A DNA stretch of 64,000 bases from Multifurca ochricompacta (GCA_022496185.1 WTXG01000015.1:248001-312000), one strand, 5' to 3'. Positions 10,201 through 22,335 are shown, counted from the first letter of the stretch. The notes: generated from the letters alone by a model not told the origin. Numbers and translations: made by a program.

Positions 10201-11252
10201 TAGGGTGACGCGTGGTTTCAGGTGTGAGGAACGAATGAGTATAACAACATATAGAGTCTATAATACTCTTGTCAATCGCTGCTCGATACGTGATGAGCGT
10301 TCGTGAAAATGAGGCGAGTACGGCAGCTGTATGGTGGCGAAGTTCCGAGGACGGATGCATGACGAGGGGAAAGATAGAGGGGAGCAGGTCTGCCAAGTGT
10401 GCTACAAAAACATGTCCATGGCACGTCAAGAGTTCAACAATACACTGTGGATAAGAAATCAGCGCCACGACGTGCTACAGGGGTTGTCAACGCACATTCA
10501 GCGCATCCACTACAATTACAGAAACAGGGGTATCTCCGACTGCGGCCTCAAGAGTTAGTTTAAGCATAATAATATATTTTCCATTCGAGAAAGTAAAACT
10601 TCTTTTGGGAGTTTTTGAGTTCGAAGTACCCACGACGCGAGTACGGTGGTCTTTGATCCATTGACAGACGGAAGTTGTGGACAACAGAGGATAGCAGTAA
10701 CATCTTCTAGAAGAAAACCGAGGTCTTGTGCTGACGGTGTTGTGAGGTTCATTCTTACGTTGCGTTATAAAATCAGAATTGGCACGTACTCGACATTGCT
10801 GACGAGAGAGCCGGAAGCCTAAATATCTCTGATAACAAGCGAAGTGCGTAATGGCATAATGTAGAAACGTCGGTCGCATGTTTAATGTTAGGTGCAGCCT
10901 GTTCCCAACCCACACTCTCCTCGAAGGAGCCAGACGATTGGGAAGGCGTATGGCAGGATATATGCTGAGCAGACACGCGCAGGGCGCGCAAGACATCCCT
11001 TCGCAATGCTGCGGCCACACCGGCACCTTTTTCTTTAAGCGGCCCTAGAGCTGGATAAGAGCTCGACCCAACAGCAAGGTATGCAGAGGATTGCCTGATT
11101 CTCGTAGAGAGGGTATGATAGGCTTCTGTGATGTCATGAAGTGAAAGATCTCCACTTGAAAGAGCACGATGTGAATAAACGATGGTCTCGATGGGCCCCA
11201 GGAAATAGTGGGGATGAGCCAATGGACTGTCGTCGGCCAAAGGTATGGACAT
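7292..11252 (-). CDS. RIF1: Rif1-type telomere/replication-timing protein
   Basis: A multi-exon gene of roughly 1,100–1,200 codons. The chosen start is the Met of MSIPLADDSPLAHP at 11252; the frame has no ATG further upstream. The N-terminal two thirds are alpha-helical HEAT-like sequence matching the Rif1 N-terminal domain, with the block LWVLRTQ, PKE, VVDALN then CIVELL in the same order as animal Rif1 (ALWVISKQ...FEALNVIVRLIE), and later HVWSTFIWSM and YNNLIMSLYDSLL. Introns include about 10611–10557 (ACTAAC branch), about 10484–10444, GTAGGT at about 9431, and GTAATA...TAG near 7886–7829. The tail is basic and low-complexity (KKRRVPQAMSPAKRRRA), as expected for Rif1 C-termini. The family recruits PP1 to control origin firing and telomeres; a clear RVxF site was not seen. 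The 3' end is uncertain (7292 or about 7258). Confidence 0.72.
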
Positions 11253-11498
11253 AGACGAGAAACTGCAGCGGGGTTCTGCGACTCGCGCGTAAATCACCCA
11301 GTATTTGTAACTTCTTAAAAAGGATCTAAGACCAGCCAAGTATGTGATTAGAGAATAGAACTGGCTTTGATGCGTATGCGTTGTGTTGACATGACAGACA
11401 AGACGAAACGAAACACGCGGATGTGTTGCTAATCGAGGGGGGTGACCGTGACAGGGCGTGTGACTAATTATGATATAAAAAATTCTAGAGCAGCATGC

Positions 11499-11604
11499 GG
11501 TCTTGTAGTGTAGTGGTTATCACTCGGGATTTTGATATCAACTGGATCAAATCGGTTGGCAATCCAAACTTCCCGAAACCCAGGTTCGAACCCTGGCAAG
11601 ACCT
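11499..11604 (+). tRNA. tRNA-Gln (anticodon TTG) with 34-nt intron
   Basis: The acceptor stem GGTCTTG (11499–11505) pairs perfectly with CAAGACC (11597–11603), with discriminator T. The D arm is GTGTAGTGGTTATCAC. The anticodon stem CGGGA (11525–11529) pairs with TCCCG (11571–11575). The loop TTTTGA places anticodon TTG at 11532–11534, and an intron occupies 11536–11569 at the canonical 37/38 position. The T arm CCAGG-TTCGAAC-CCTGG is perfect. The mature length is 72 nt. A T5 tract at 11634–11638 can serve as the Pol III terminator. Confidence 0.95.
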
Positions 11605-11926
11605 TACTTGGGGTACAAACGACTTTTTGCCTTGCTCCGGCAGAAATTTTTATTTGACCACGCCTGTCTTCTCCAAACTAATAATAAATGTACAAATAAC
11701 AATAACTTAAACTTGAATATTGTTCTGGCGACTCTTGGCGAGTGTCAAAGGGCAGGATCCTGTTTGTACCTTTGCAAGTAAGATGCACCCATTCACGTTT
11801 ATACAGCCCGTGTATTGCAATACATCCGAAGAGTCCATTACAGTAAATGATGCAGTGATACAGTGTCCCGTCCTAATGTCACATTATCGCGAGAAAATTA
11901 CAGTTGTATTTACAGAATGTCACATT
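11605..11926. other. Intergenic between tRNA-Gln and KNH gene
   Basis: Contains the Pol III T-tract just after the tRNA, then AT-rich sequence without a supported gene. Confidence 0.5.
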
Positions 11927-12542
11927 TCATTCCTTATCAGTGATTATGAATTTTGGGCTGATATTACCTGAGTCGCCGATAACTGCCACACCGATGAGCA
12001 TCATTAGCGAGGATAGGAACAGTCGGGGGGAACGCACGAGCAACGATATAGTTATCCTTGGGAACGACGTTTGGGACCACGAATTCAACCTCTCCAGCTT
12101 CTAAGGAAAATCCTTTCGCCAGAGGATGACCTAAACAAGGCCGTGTGACCAGAAAAGCCCGACTAAAGATTACGGCACCCCTTACCGTTATCGAGATTCT
12201 CGACTCCCTCGCCATCGGGTCGTAAAAAACCCAGAACGAGAGTCCCTTTCGGGTTCGTGACCCGAGCAGGCCGTGTCGACGTGTTCCTAAAAATAAAAAA
12301 TAAAAATAAAAATACAGGTAACGTTCAGTTCGCAAACGTCTGCATCCTCACGACTTTTCTCTTTGGGCGTACCAAGTGACGGTGACGGTGCAACCTATGC
12401 ACCAAACCGTGTTCTCGTGAGGCTCGATGATCGGCGGGACCCACACATCCCTTCTCGATGGACGCGCAGGTCCCCAGCCGGGAGCTGCGGAGACACCAAA
12501 GGCGAATAAGATGAGCGCGGCGGGGAGTAGAAGGAACATCAA
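11927..12542 (-). CDS. Small secreted Kre9/KNH-domain (Ser-Thr-rich GPI-anchored family) protein
   Basis: Four exons (12542–12373, 12286–12186, 12130–12038, 11982–11927) close in frame to 139 residues. A signal peptide (MMFLLLPAALILFAFGVSAA) is followed by the fungal wall-protein domain PF10342: CTVTVTW, then VTNPKGTLVLGFL, ENLDN, HPLAKGFSL, EFVVPNVVPKDNYIV and IGDSGNISPKFII. These are the signature strands of the Kre9/Knh1-like immunoglobulin-type fold. It ends right after the domain, with no Ser/Thr-rich stretch or GPI signal, so it is probably released or wall-trapped rather than anchored. A paralog at 24699–25254 shares two intron positions and phases. The exact role in the wall is not established. 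Confidence 0.85.
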
Positions 12543-13522
12543 GGTTGGGCGGTGCAGGGTGCGGTGCAGGCGTAGTTGTGCGAAAGAGAACGAAGACTAA
12601 GTAAGCTCAGGATCACAGATCCAATGTATGGGGGGTAGGGTGGAGGAGAGGGGAGCGAACGAGAAAGCAAGGCAAGGTAAGGTAAGGTAAGGCAAGAGGG
12701 AGAGGTGGCATTCTTTATACCAACCGACCACCAACCAACCCGCAAAAAGCTCTAGAGGTTGTTGGAGCAGAGCGGGGAAGGGGGCTAATCTCCGATTGAG
12801 GAGACACATCAACACCACACACACACCCACATCTCAATTCAATTCAACTCAACTTTTCCTGTCCGCTCACCAGATTTAGACCGACCGACCGACTTAATTG
12901 CGTCCGCCAGTCAGATGTCTTTTGTCACTGACCGATAAGCGCTAAATCTACGTCGAGGAGGATTCATCGAGTCACCTGCTTTCCCTCGGAAGAAACGTAT
13001 GGGTACATTGACTGCCATGATTAGAGCGTCGTGGAGTGAGTTATGACCAAACACCCTCATCACACGGACACGTGCTGACGGATGGTCGGGCCGTGATTGC
13101 CGATCGATTTGGTGTAGTGTAGTGGAAAGGGCAAGGGCAGTAAGGGCGTGGTGGCACATCAGAGAGGAGGATGAGAATTTCTATTCCGGTGCACGGCAGT
13201 ACCTCAACAAATGAGAAAAGAAAAGTACAGTCTGATGATGATGAACCAAACGACCGCCCAAAAGACCTTTTGTGCGGGCTAATCACTATGAAATCATTAG
13301 ATATGGAATCGTCATTTACTTCTTCGAGGGATGGGTTGGGAGGACGACAAGAGAATGAGACACGCCCTGCTGTAAGTAAGGTCACATAGTAAAGGAAAAG
13401 ACAAGTTCTGCAGATGGGGACGAGGGGGATGACAAGAGGGAGATAATGCGGGTGCTAATGCGAGACAAAACCGACCAAACACTACTACGATGATGATGCG
13501 ACAGACACAAACTGAGCGATGC
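12543..13522. other. Intergenic between KNH gene and bZIP gene
   Basis: Upstream of the KNH gene are simple repeats (AAGGTAAGGT near 12670). A minus-strand frame at 12911–13159 (82 codons) is open but carries no recognised domain or clear splice partner, so I do not call it. Confidence 0.4.
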
Positions 13523-15489
13523 TTACTTCTTGCCCAAACTAAGCGCGCGCATGCCTTCTTCGAGCACAGAGGTAATACTCCCCTCCTTCGAACAATCGCG
13601 TGTCTTCGCATCGTTAGGGGAGGTCTGGGCGGACGTAGGGACCAGTGCAGCGCGCAGCTTCTCCTCTGGCTCAATGTCGACAACCTTGAGAATTGCCTTC
13701 CCCTCGAGGACACGCTGGATCTTCTCAGCATCCCAAGTCGGTAGGCGGGTATCAGGAGTTGCTTCGGGCGGTGATGGGTGGTCTGTAAAGGCCTGCCAGA
13801 ACGCGTTACCAAGCTGCTGAAGGAGCGTCTGTGAGGCAATGGTTGCAAGGAAAGCCTGTTGTGGAGTAGGCAGTTCTTTCGTGGAGGTAAATAGTGCGGG
13901 GGCGGGGGCAAGCTTCGGTGATGGGGGTGGTGTTGGATATGCAGAAGTATGCTTGCCGCTGAGGAGAGAGGAGACGGAAGATGACGGATTGCGTGATGAC
14001 ATGAAATAATGAGGGCGCAGACCTGCAGCCAAGCCAGTGACAGAAGTGGGTGGCTGCTGCTGAGGTTGTGCTGGTTGGTATTGAGCCATGCGAGTCCAAA
14101 GTTGCATCCGATACCTGCCCAGAGGTCATTAGGAAGCTAAATGAATAAAAGATGATACGTACGCATCAAGCATTTTCATTGTGAACGGATTAGCTTCGGC
14201 AAACGTGTCGAATGGAGCAACTTTAGAAAGACCGCCATAGGGATTAGCAAACAGGCCAGATTTGCTGGAATTGAGTAGTGGGTTGATATTCTCTTGTTGG
14301 AGTATGGAACCCTGGGCGCGCCCTCCGGCCAGCGGTTTCACGCTCGCGAGCGGTTGTACAAAGTTCTCAGGGATGAGTGTGGTGTGAACGGGTGTGACAC
14401 CGCCAAAGGCAGCACTCCCTCCCCAGAATGCCTTGGAAGCTGAGGCAGCGAGACGAGGTGATGATGGAAGATCCTTTTGGGTGTTCGGGGTGACAAGCGG
14501 GGAGCTCGTGGTGGGCCGAGTGGCAGTGGCATGGGAGGGGATGGGACCTGGTGGTGGCAGTACCGGTGACTCGGCCCGACCGGCGCAAGCAAGTATCGCT
14601 TTCTTGAGAGCGCTGATTTCCTGTCTCAACGCAGCATTCTCCGACTGACTGGAGCCGAGTTCAGTGCGAATGGCATCAATTAGACGGTCACGTTCAGCAA
14701 TGTCCCCTTCAAGCGTTGTTATGTACTCTAGGGGGGACCTATGTCAGCCGCAGTGGTTTAGTTATACGCAAAGGTAATTATCTCACCCTTGCGACGCACT
14801 CGGAAGTTACGAGCACTGATTTTGTTGCGCAGCTGACGCTTTTCTTTGCTGGACATCTTTTTGTATTCTTCGGGAGACGGACGCCACTCATCGCCGTCTT
14901 CTCTCGGGTCGTCTTTGTCCCTCACAACTGCCGATACCATCGTCTTCTTCTGAATGCTGCCGGATTGAACGGTACCCTTTCGAGACTTCCCTTTTCCGCC
15001 GACTTTGACAAGTGGAGATGTAACGATCTCCTCATCCTCATCCTCTCCCTCGTGCCCATTCTCCACCTGGTCCTTCACCTCGCCAAAGTCAAAGTCTTGT
15101 ACGGGTGTCGGGGGTGTAGGGCTCGACATAAGCTGCGGATCGATGGAAAAAGACGGGGAGAGCACACTTCTTGCGCTCGCACTACCAGTGTCCGAACTGT
15201 CGTTCGAAAATGTGAGGAAATCCCAAGGGACGCTTGTGACTGGTGGCGGTACGGGTGGGTCCGGCTTGACAAGGTCTTCCTCGAGAGAAAAATTGAACCA
15301 GTCGGAGGGATTTTGTTCAGATATGATGGGTAGAGGGGAGAAGAGCGGAGTGGAGACCGAGGGTGAGGGCTCACGAGAGTCGGAGGTTGCGGAGCCCTGA
15401 TTGGTAAAGAGGTCCATGTTAACAAAGTCAGAGAGGTCATTGGGGTTGAGAGTGAGGGAAGACTGGTGCAAAGGATTGTTCACCAGCAT
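13523..15489 (-). CDS. bZIP transcription factor
   Basis: Three exons (15489–14787, 14727–14163, 14114–13523) join in frame to 619 residues. The N-terminal 200 residues are acidic and Ser/Pro-rich, a likely activation region. The basic region KRQLRNKISARNFRVRRK is split from the leucine zipper by the first intron. After splicing it continues EYITTLEGDIAERD, RLIDAIRTELG, ENAALRQEISALKK with heptad hydrophobics. The NKISARNFRVRRKEYI form is characteristic of a fungal bZIP subgroup rather than of AP-1/Pap1 or Gcn4. The C-terminal half is low-complexity, with PTWDAEKIQRVLEGKA near the end. The start is the first Met giving a compact protein; an upstream in-frame extension to 15777 exists. Targets are unknown. 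Confidence 0.85.
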
Positions 15490-16520
15490 GATGTTAAAAA
15501 GTGAAAAGGGAGGGAATTGTGTGCTGCGTCGTTGTTCTGGGGATATGAAAGATGGTGGACAAGGTGAGAAAGATGACTTCGGATGGTCGGGGGGTCCCAT
15601 CCCCATTCTTACATAATCACTGTGCTCTCGTGGCTTGATGGCTCTTGACTGACTCAGGACTTCTTTCTCCTTCTGAATTATTCTTTCCTCTCCGACCTTT
15701 CCCTCCTTCCACACCCGTAACACCCAAAAGTGACCTCTCAGGTGTTCACTGCCATCTAAATTTGTTCCTTTTTTCATCCTCCTTGTCCTTGCTATTTTAC
15801 AATCCAGAGTGTCCGTACAAACCAGAGATCGATGACTTCGGCAACGTGTTCGCCTACTCTCAGCCTGCAGGCGCGATTTTTCTCGGGGACATCAAGATAT
15901 CGGGATATATGAAATTAAGGGATGTCGTTTGTTCTTCGGAAGCCCCCATACCCCCATACACATGGCAGTTGTGGGGTTGAATCAGGCAGGTCACACCCTC
16001 TCAAGACAGCCTGTGCCATAATATCGTGATCGTGAGTGAGCCGCAAATGATGTAATCTCTACCGTGGATATCTGGATATCATCACGGCCGGCCCAAAGAC
16101 TGATCCAAAAGCTGTGGAATGACTTTGAGAACTTTCTGCGTTCCTCCGCAGCCATCTATGGACATCAAATACTTGACCTCGAGGCTTACTTCCCCTTCCC
16201 TTCCGAATTTGCTGATTCCATTCTCCATTCTGAGGTTCTGACACCTCCGTCTCTCATCGATGCCGCAAATCGATTGTGGTGCAGGTGTGCTCGATGTTAA
16301 GACACGACTTTTAACGTATATCGTGCTGAGTTCGCCTACTTCAGTCTATGCTGTGGAGAGCTGACATCGGATTCCACGATAATCCGACAAGACAAGAAAC
16401 AATGTATGTAGTGCATTAGTCACAATATTAGTACACTGAGCGGGGTCAATACAGATTAAGCTGAATTATAGTAAAGATTCCTCGTTCGGTCTTACAACCA
16501 AAGTCCACACCCGGCACCTT
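15490..16520. other. bZIP promoter region and intergenic DNA
   Basis: Holds the upstream region of the bZIP gene and the 3' flank of the first DUF2235 gene. A plus-strand frame at 16064–16300 has no recognised motif. Confidence 0.4.
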
Positions 16521-18528
16521 TCACATAACATACTCCTCAGTACCCTTTTCATACTGCGCCTTTGGAGTATAGTTCAACACGGGGCTATTCATGCGAATCC
16601 TCACGCTTTCGTGGAACAACGGCCGAGGAGGCACTTCTCGCCCTCGGCCAAAGTGAAATCTAACACGGGGTTACTGGCCGTACCGTACCTTGTAAAAACA
16701 CGAGCTTACCTCCACTTCCCAATCCATTCGTCTCTCTCGTTCTGCCACTCGTGGTACGTGGGTATGAGCTCAACGATCCACCAGAAGGGAGTGTCCCTGA
16801 GTGCATTGCCCATCTTCTGAACCGCGTCAAAGGCGTCCAGGGATTGCTCGGTGAACATAGACGGAGATGGGGCAGGTGCATTCTTTCCCAAGGTTGAGCT
16901 TGTGCTCATTTCCCCCTCCGTGAGGGTCGCATGGTCATCTCTGGTCATCTTCCTCGTGAGATCTTCACCCAAGATCGTCGTGGTCGGGACGCGCCATTCC
17001 TCGAGTACGGCTTCGTCGAATTGGATATGACATCTTGCCTTCACGATCTCACGTATCATCCAGCGCAGCGAAATGTTCGACAGAGCATGCTCCTCCGTGT
17101 CCTTCGCGAGGCCGCCCCCGACGTCTGGTGTGAGGTAAGGGGTAGGGAAATCCATGAGCCATCACGTCGGTCCGATTCTGACGGAGTAAATATATATTAT
17201 ATTTGTTCGCGTACCTGAATGAGACCCTGCGAACCAAACTTCCTTGACGTCCACCTTGACTACTTCGTGCTTTCCGAGGGAGGTGTATACTCTCGGGCCG
17301 AGAGGGGCGTTAGGGGTATCCCGCGTTCGTCGTATTTTGAAGACGGTCAATGCGCGTACTATGGTCTTCAAAGATGGTCGAGGCCCCAACCGTTGAGGTA
17401 TGATCGGACGATGATGCGTATTCGGGCTAAACTTGGCGCGACACTGTCGGTGTACGCACCGGGTGTCAGTGGGTCCCATAGACGTGCGGAGACGATCGGC
17501 TCCCGTCGAATCCTACGTACGTACCTCATCGAGGGATAAGGCCTGCCTGAATACCCTTATCATGTCGTTCGTGCCAACAAAAGGAAGCGTCGTGGGTTTA
17601 AGAATCCCGACACTTGCAACAGTGTCCCTGCGATCACAAACGGAGTTCGAAAGTCAGACTCGGCGAAACCGCTCCGTATTATTAGATAAAGGCACAGACC
17701 ACACTCCGAGGAACTCAATGGGCACCTCACGGCAAAAGGACTTTTTGAAACGATATGCCAACTTGTTCACTTGGGGCCTTGTGTCTTTGTATAGCTTGTA
17801 CGCGAACGGGATTTGCTCGAGATTATCTTTGGATAGCAAGCCGACCTGGTCCACATTATTGGTGAGCATCATTTCCGGGACTTATATTAACGACCTTGAT
17901 TGGCCATAAAGTATCACCTTATGCAGCATTCCTGCAAGCGCCCGAGCCGTATACGCGCCACGAGAGAATCCTGCAAACGAACAAAAACAAAAATCCGTCA
18001 GATCATCCTTGGGATTAGATTACAGTTTTCCACCGATATGAGGGCACGAACCAAAGAGACAGACACTGTCGCCCTCGTGATAATTCTGCATGAGGAACTG
18101 ATAACCATCCCTAATATGCTCCGAAAGGTACCATGCGAATGCCTCATCAAGAACTCGGGCGACGGTGCGGAAGAATGGAGCGACTACTCCAGGTTGAAAG
18201 TAAGTACCAATACCTGCCTGCAATCACGTTCAATTTTGCTTGAAGGAGAAAATGAAGAGAGAAGGGGGGGGAAGAAGACACTTTCCTGGTAATAACATAG
18301 CTGCGACTCTGGGGAGTTCTTCTTCAGGACCGAGTAAAGTTTTACTACATTCGTGTTCTGTGGGGATAACATTTAGATGGGTAAATGACCTCGTGGGGTA
18401 AGACAGAGGGGGTCGCCGTGACTCACGCTGTCGTTGAACTCATTGGCCGTGCCGTCGAAGCACAACACGAGAGTGCGAGGCTTTTGATACGTGACATCGC
18501 TTGGAGAGTAGTACTGTGGATTAACCAT
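16521..18528 (-). CDS. DUF2235 (Tle1-like) alpha/beta hydrolase, copy A
   Basis: A multi-exon gene starting at Met 18528 and ending at the stop at 16521–16523. Ordered motifs define a DUF2235/T6SS Tle1-like catalytic domain: KPRTLVLCFDGTANEFNDS, NTNVVKLYSVLKK, AGIGTYFQPG, the nucleophile elbow GFSRGAYTARALAG, IEFLGVWDTVASVG, KEVWFAGSHS spliced to DVGGG, then ISLRWMIREI and WWIVELIPTYHEW. The last exon encodes HESVRIRMNSPVLNY. Tle1 relatives in bacteria are phospholipases; the fungal proteins are uncharacterised predicted serine hydrolases, probably cytosolic since no signal peptide is seen. A close paralog lies about 1.7 kb further on the same strand. Confidence 0.85.
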
Positions 18529-19650
18529 AGCTCGAGGGAATGGTTCCGTTTTGACGAGATGGGACTCAAACGCGGAGTGAACGGGTTCTCATATAGCACT
18601 TTCAAGAGGTCGGTTCCGGGGGGTGGAGGGGGGGGGGGGGGCGCACAGCACTCCCCTGAGCGCCTGCCCGTCGCTAGTACCAGCGCATTTACCCCATACG
18701 ACAGGAGTTATGGACACGTTCCTCGGCACCGGCGTGACCCTGCTAGTAGACTGTTCAGAAGCAACGGGCGTCAAAGGACACGACTCCACAATCGGGCTAG
18801 CATGTAGAGAGAGACGTCCCGTACTGACAAGAGCGCACCGACGTTCCGATGGGCCCGCCGCCCACAGCTCTGGGATCGAATCCAATAAAGAATGATGAAT
18901 TCAAGTTTCCAAAACTACTGAGTTGGTGTGAGAGAGACTTGAAAAAATACCTTTGGTACCTCAATCTCTGCCAAAAGAGGTGGTGGCGTCGTCTACTTCT
19001 GTCTCAACGCCCATCGTCGGAGTCGAGACAACTACGATGCACGTTTCGTTTTTTTCGTTTTATTTTATTTTTCGAGGGCCGTCGGTCGTTGGCGTTCGTT
19101 TCGCTCGCCGCTGAGCCCTAATTTGGGAGGGGAGGAGTTTGAGTTTGACATGTGAAATAGATCTCGATGGGCCACTACTGACTCACTCCGACTGCCCTAA
19201 TGCCCCACCTCCCACCCCACCTCACTTCATCATCTCCATCATCCATCATCATCTCTCCTCGACCCGACCCAACGACCGTGACCTTATTGCATACGCATAC
19301 ATCATAATAACCCATGTTAGGCATTTTCTATGCCGATGCAAAAATAAATAAAAAGACAACCGGACGAAAAATGCTCTCCATTTCAGCCAGTTTTACTTTG
19401 CTGCTGCTGCCCCGTTAGCGCGCTCCAATACACAGGATTCAGGGCCCGGCGGGCGCGAAGCGACTTATGCCGATCAGCTCGAGGTGGCTCGTGCTTCACG
19501 GGTGAAACGTTAACATGTATCATGGCGTCAGTGAAACACCCCCCCCCCACCCCTCGTACATGATGCCCAGTACCAGTAGTAGTAGTTAACACCACCGCCA
19601 CTACATTCTTCATTTGATGGGCGGTGGCGGTGGCCCAGAGGGTGATACAT
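18529..19650. other. Intergenic between DUF2235 copies
   Basis: Contains a long G tract at about 18618–18641 immediately upstream of copy A, and a C tract near 19538. No supported gene. Confidence 0.5.
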
Positions 19651-19949
19651 TCATTTCGTCCAATCCATCATCATCGGTGGGGGTTCATACATAACAACAT
19701 CATGATCGCCATAATATGGAAGACAAAAAATCAGGCGTATCTTTACTACTGGACTGGTGACTCTTTAAGTCTGAAATAACCCGCATAGCCCTGGCAATCA
19801 CCCGAGCGAGCACTATACCTAATATGGTGCCCGCCGTACTGGTGCTTGGCGTTGTTGTGGTGTGCGCTCATTCCATCAGGATCAGGATAGTAGGCCTGGG
19901 GCCAGAATTTGGGATCGATGACCACCAAGGCGGTGTGAATTGTCGCCAT
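19651..19949 (-). CDS. Small hypothetical protein (tentative)
   Basis: An open frame starts at Met 19949 (MATIHTALVVIDPKFWPQAY) with strong C-ending codon use like a real exon. It is followed by a plausible short intron, GTATAG at about 19819 to an AG near 19770, after which a frame stays open to a stop at 19651–19653. No domain is recognised and the intron acceptor is ambiguous; read without splicing it stops at 19746. It sits between the two DUF2235 paralogs. Confidence 0.3.
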
Positions 19950-20213
19950 GTCAGACTGCTGTCAAATTGAAAAATTAATACCCACCTATTTACCTGCCTC
20001 TATCCTCTGTACCTTGGAACCTATGTCCCTCGAATTTTGTGGTCCCAAGTCTGATTTTTGCGACGAGCTGAGGAGGACAATCAGTATATTTACAGTTAGA
20101 GAATTTCGGAGATTGTATTAAATATAGATATACTCGTGTGAAAGCCGAGTAAGAGTAAAGAGTAAGGTAATAAGTAATCCGTAATGATGTGGCCAACAAC
20201 GTTTAATCGCTTT

Positions 20214-22335
20214 TTAATCCTCGTATATCTCGCTTTTCTCCTCGTATCGCGCTCGCGGGGAATAGTTCAGCAAAGGGTCATTCATGCGCGTTCTGACGCT
20301 TTCGTGGAACACAGGTCGAGTAGGCAACTTTCGCCCACGGCCAAGGCGAATGCTGCTCACCGGATGTCATTAGCTTGATCGTTGCTGCCAGTGCCTTCTG
20401 CTTACCTCCACTCCCCGATCCATTTGCCATTTTCGTCCTGCCATTCGTAGTACGTGGGGATGATCTCAAGGAGCCACCAGAAGATGTTACTTCTGAGTGC
20501 ATCCCCCATCTTCTCCACCGCGTCGCAGTCGTCCAGGGATCGCTTGATGAACGTAGGCGGAGGCAGAGATGGCGTACGTGCCAGTGTAATACTACTTTTT
20601 CCCAAGGTTGAGGCTTCCCTGATGGTCACGACGTCACCCTCGTCGAGAGATGTCACCTTCAAGTTCCCAGGTGGGGGATCGTCGTTGTTCAATGTAGCAT
20701 CGGACTCTTCCCGTGCCAAGGGAGCTCGCTCGAATGTCGTTTTCCATTGCTCAAACGCCGTATCGTCGAATTGGACAGGGGACTCCGTCTTCATGATCTC
20801 GCGTATCATCCAGCGCAGCGAGATGTTCGACAGCATATATAGCTCCGTGTCGTCTGAGTGACCACCCCCGACGTCTAATAGAGCCGTTATCATTGGATAA
20901 GCCATCGGGACGCATATAGACCAGGGTGGACCGTGCTTTTCCGGTTTGGACACCCAGACCCATATACGCACCTGAGTGAGACCCTGCAAACCAAACCTCC
21001 CGGACGCGTTCATTCGATTCGTTATTTTGGCGAGCGGTATTTGGGGTATCCCGTATACGCTTGCGGCCTTTGCTGATGAACTTGGCATTCGCGATGAACC
21101 TTCTCAGTGGTGGAAGAGTCTGCAAGGACTGTGGGCCGAGATCTGTCACTGGACGATGATACGAGTTTGGAAGGAATTTCGCGCGACGCTATCAAACAGA
21201 TGTATGAGGTGAGTAAGCACACTGCGCCCTACAGAGCAATAGCGACCAATTGGGAGGATCCCTATCCCAAGAAATAACACCCACCTCGTCGAGAGACAAG
21301 GCTTGCCTGAAGATTCTGATCGTGTCATTGGTGCCTACAAAAGGTAGAGTCCGACTTTTAAGGATCCCGGTACTCGCTACAGTGTCCCTGTGACATAGAA
21401 AGCCGACAGTCAGACTAGGCGAAGGTGCTCCATATTAGAGAGCGAGAGTGAGAGAATGGAACAAACCACACTCCAAGGAAATCTATGGGCACATCACGAC
21501 TATAGGCCTTCTTAAAACGAACTGCCAATTTGTTGTTCTTATCGCTCGACGACTTGTACAGCTTATATGCAAACGGGATCTGCTCGAAATTATCCTTGGA
21601 TAGTAGACCAACCTAGACGACCACTGTGTCAATAAGCAAGAACTGTCGCCCAAACCCATTCTAAACGGGCGCCTCTGGCAATATTATCAATCATTACCTT
21701 ATGCAGCATTCCTGCAAGCGCGCGAGCTGTGTATGCGCCACGAGAGAATCCTGCAAACTACCCCGTCAGATCGTGTTTTCCAGATCAGGGGGGTTTTTTT
21801 TTCTACCCCGGTATATCAAAGAACGCACCGAAGAAGCAGACCTTGTCGCCTTCGAGATAATTCTGCATGAGGAACGTATAACCGTCCATGATATGCACCG
21901 GAAGGTGCCACGCGAACGCTTGATCAAGAACTCGGGCAACGGTGCGGAGGAGTGGAGAGACCGCGCCAGGTTGAAAGTAAGTACCGATTCCAGCCTGCAC
22001 ATCGTCACACGTTCACTTTTTTTTGAACTGAAAAAACACGAGAAGCAGAGTAATACCGGTCATTCGAACCGGTCACGTTCCTGGTAATAGCATAGCTGTG
22101 ACTCCGGGTTATCTTTCTTCAGAATGGAGTAGAGCTTGACGACGTTCGTGTTCTGTTAGGTTATTAAGCTGGCGGGTACGAGTACATGGACGATGAAGGA
22201 GGGTAAAGGATTATGACTCACGCGATCGCAAAACTCGTTGGCGGTTCCATCGAAACATAGCACAATGGTGCGAGGCTTCGGCTGCCTCACCTTCACCTTA
22301 ACGGATGACTGCTGAGAGTGAGAAACACCTGCCAT
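20214..22335 (-). CDS. DUF2235 (Tle1-like) alpha/beta hydrolase, copy B
   Basis: The start is Met 22335 (MAGVSHSQQSSVKVKV) and the stop is at 20214–20216. The motif series matches copy A: KPRTIVLCFDGTANEF, NTNVVKLYSILKK, AGIGTYFQPGAVSP, GFSRGAYTARALAG, VPIDFLGVW then DTVASTGIL, EVWFAGSHS then DVGGGHSDD, ISLRWMIREI, WWLLEIIPTYYEW, and last exon FHESVRTRMNDPLLNY. Intron positions agree with copy A where I could trace them, which indicates duplication of an intron-containing gene. The insert between IREI and the C-terminal WW motif differs most. All catalytic motifs are retained, so this copy appears intact. Substrate is unknown. Confidence 0.85.
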
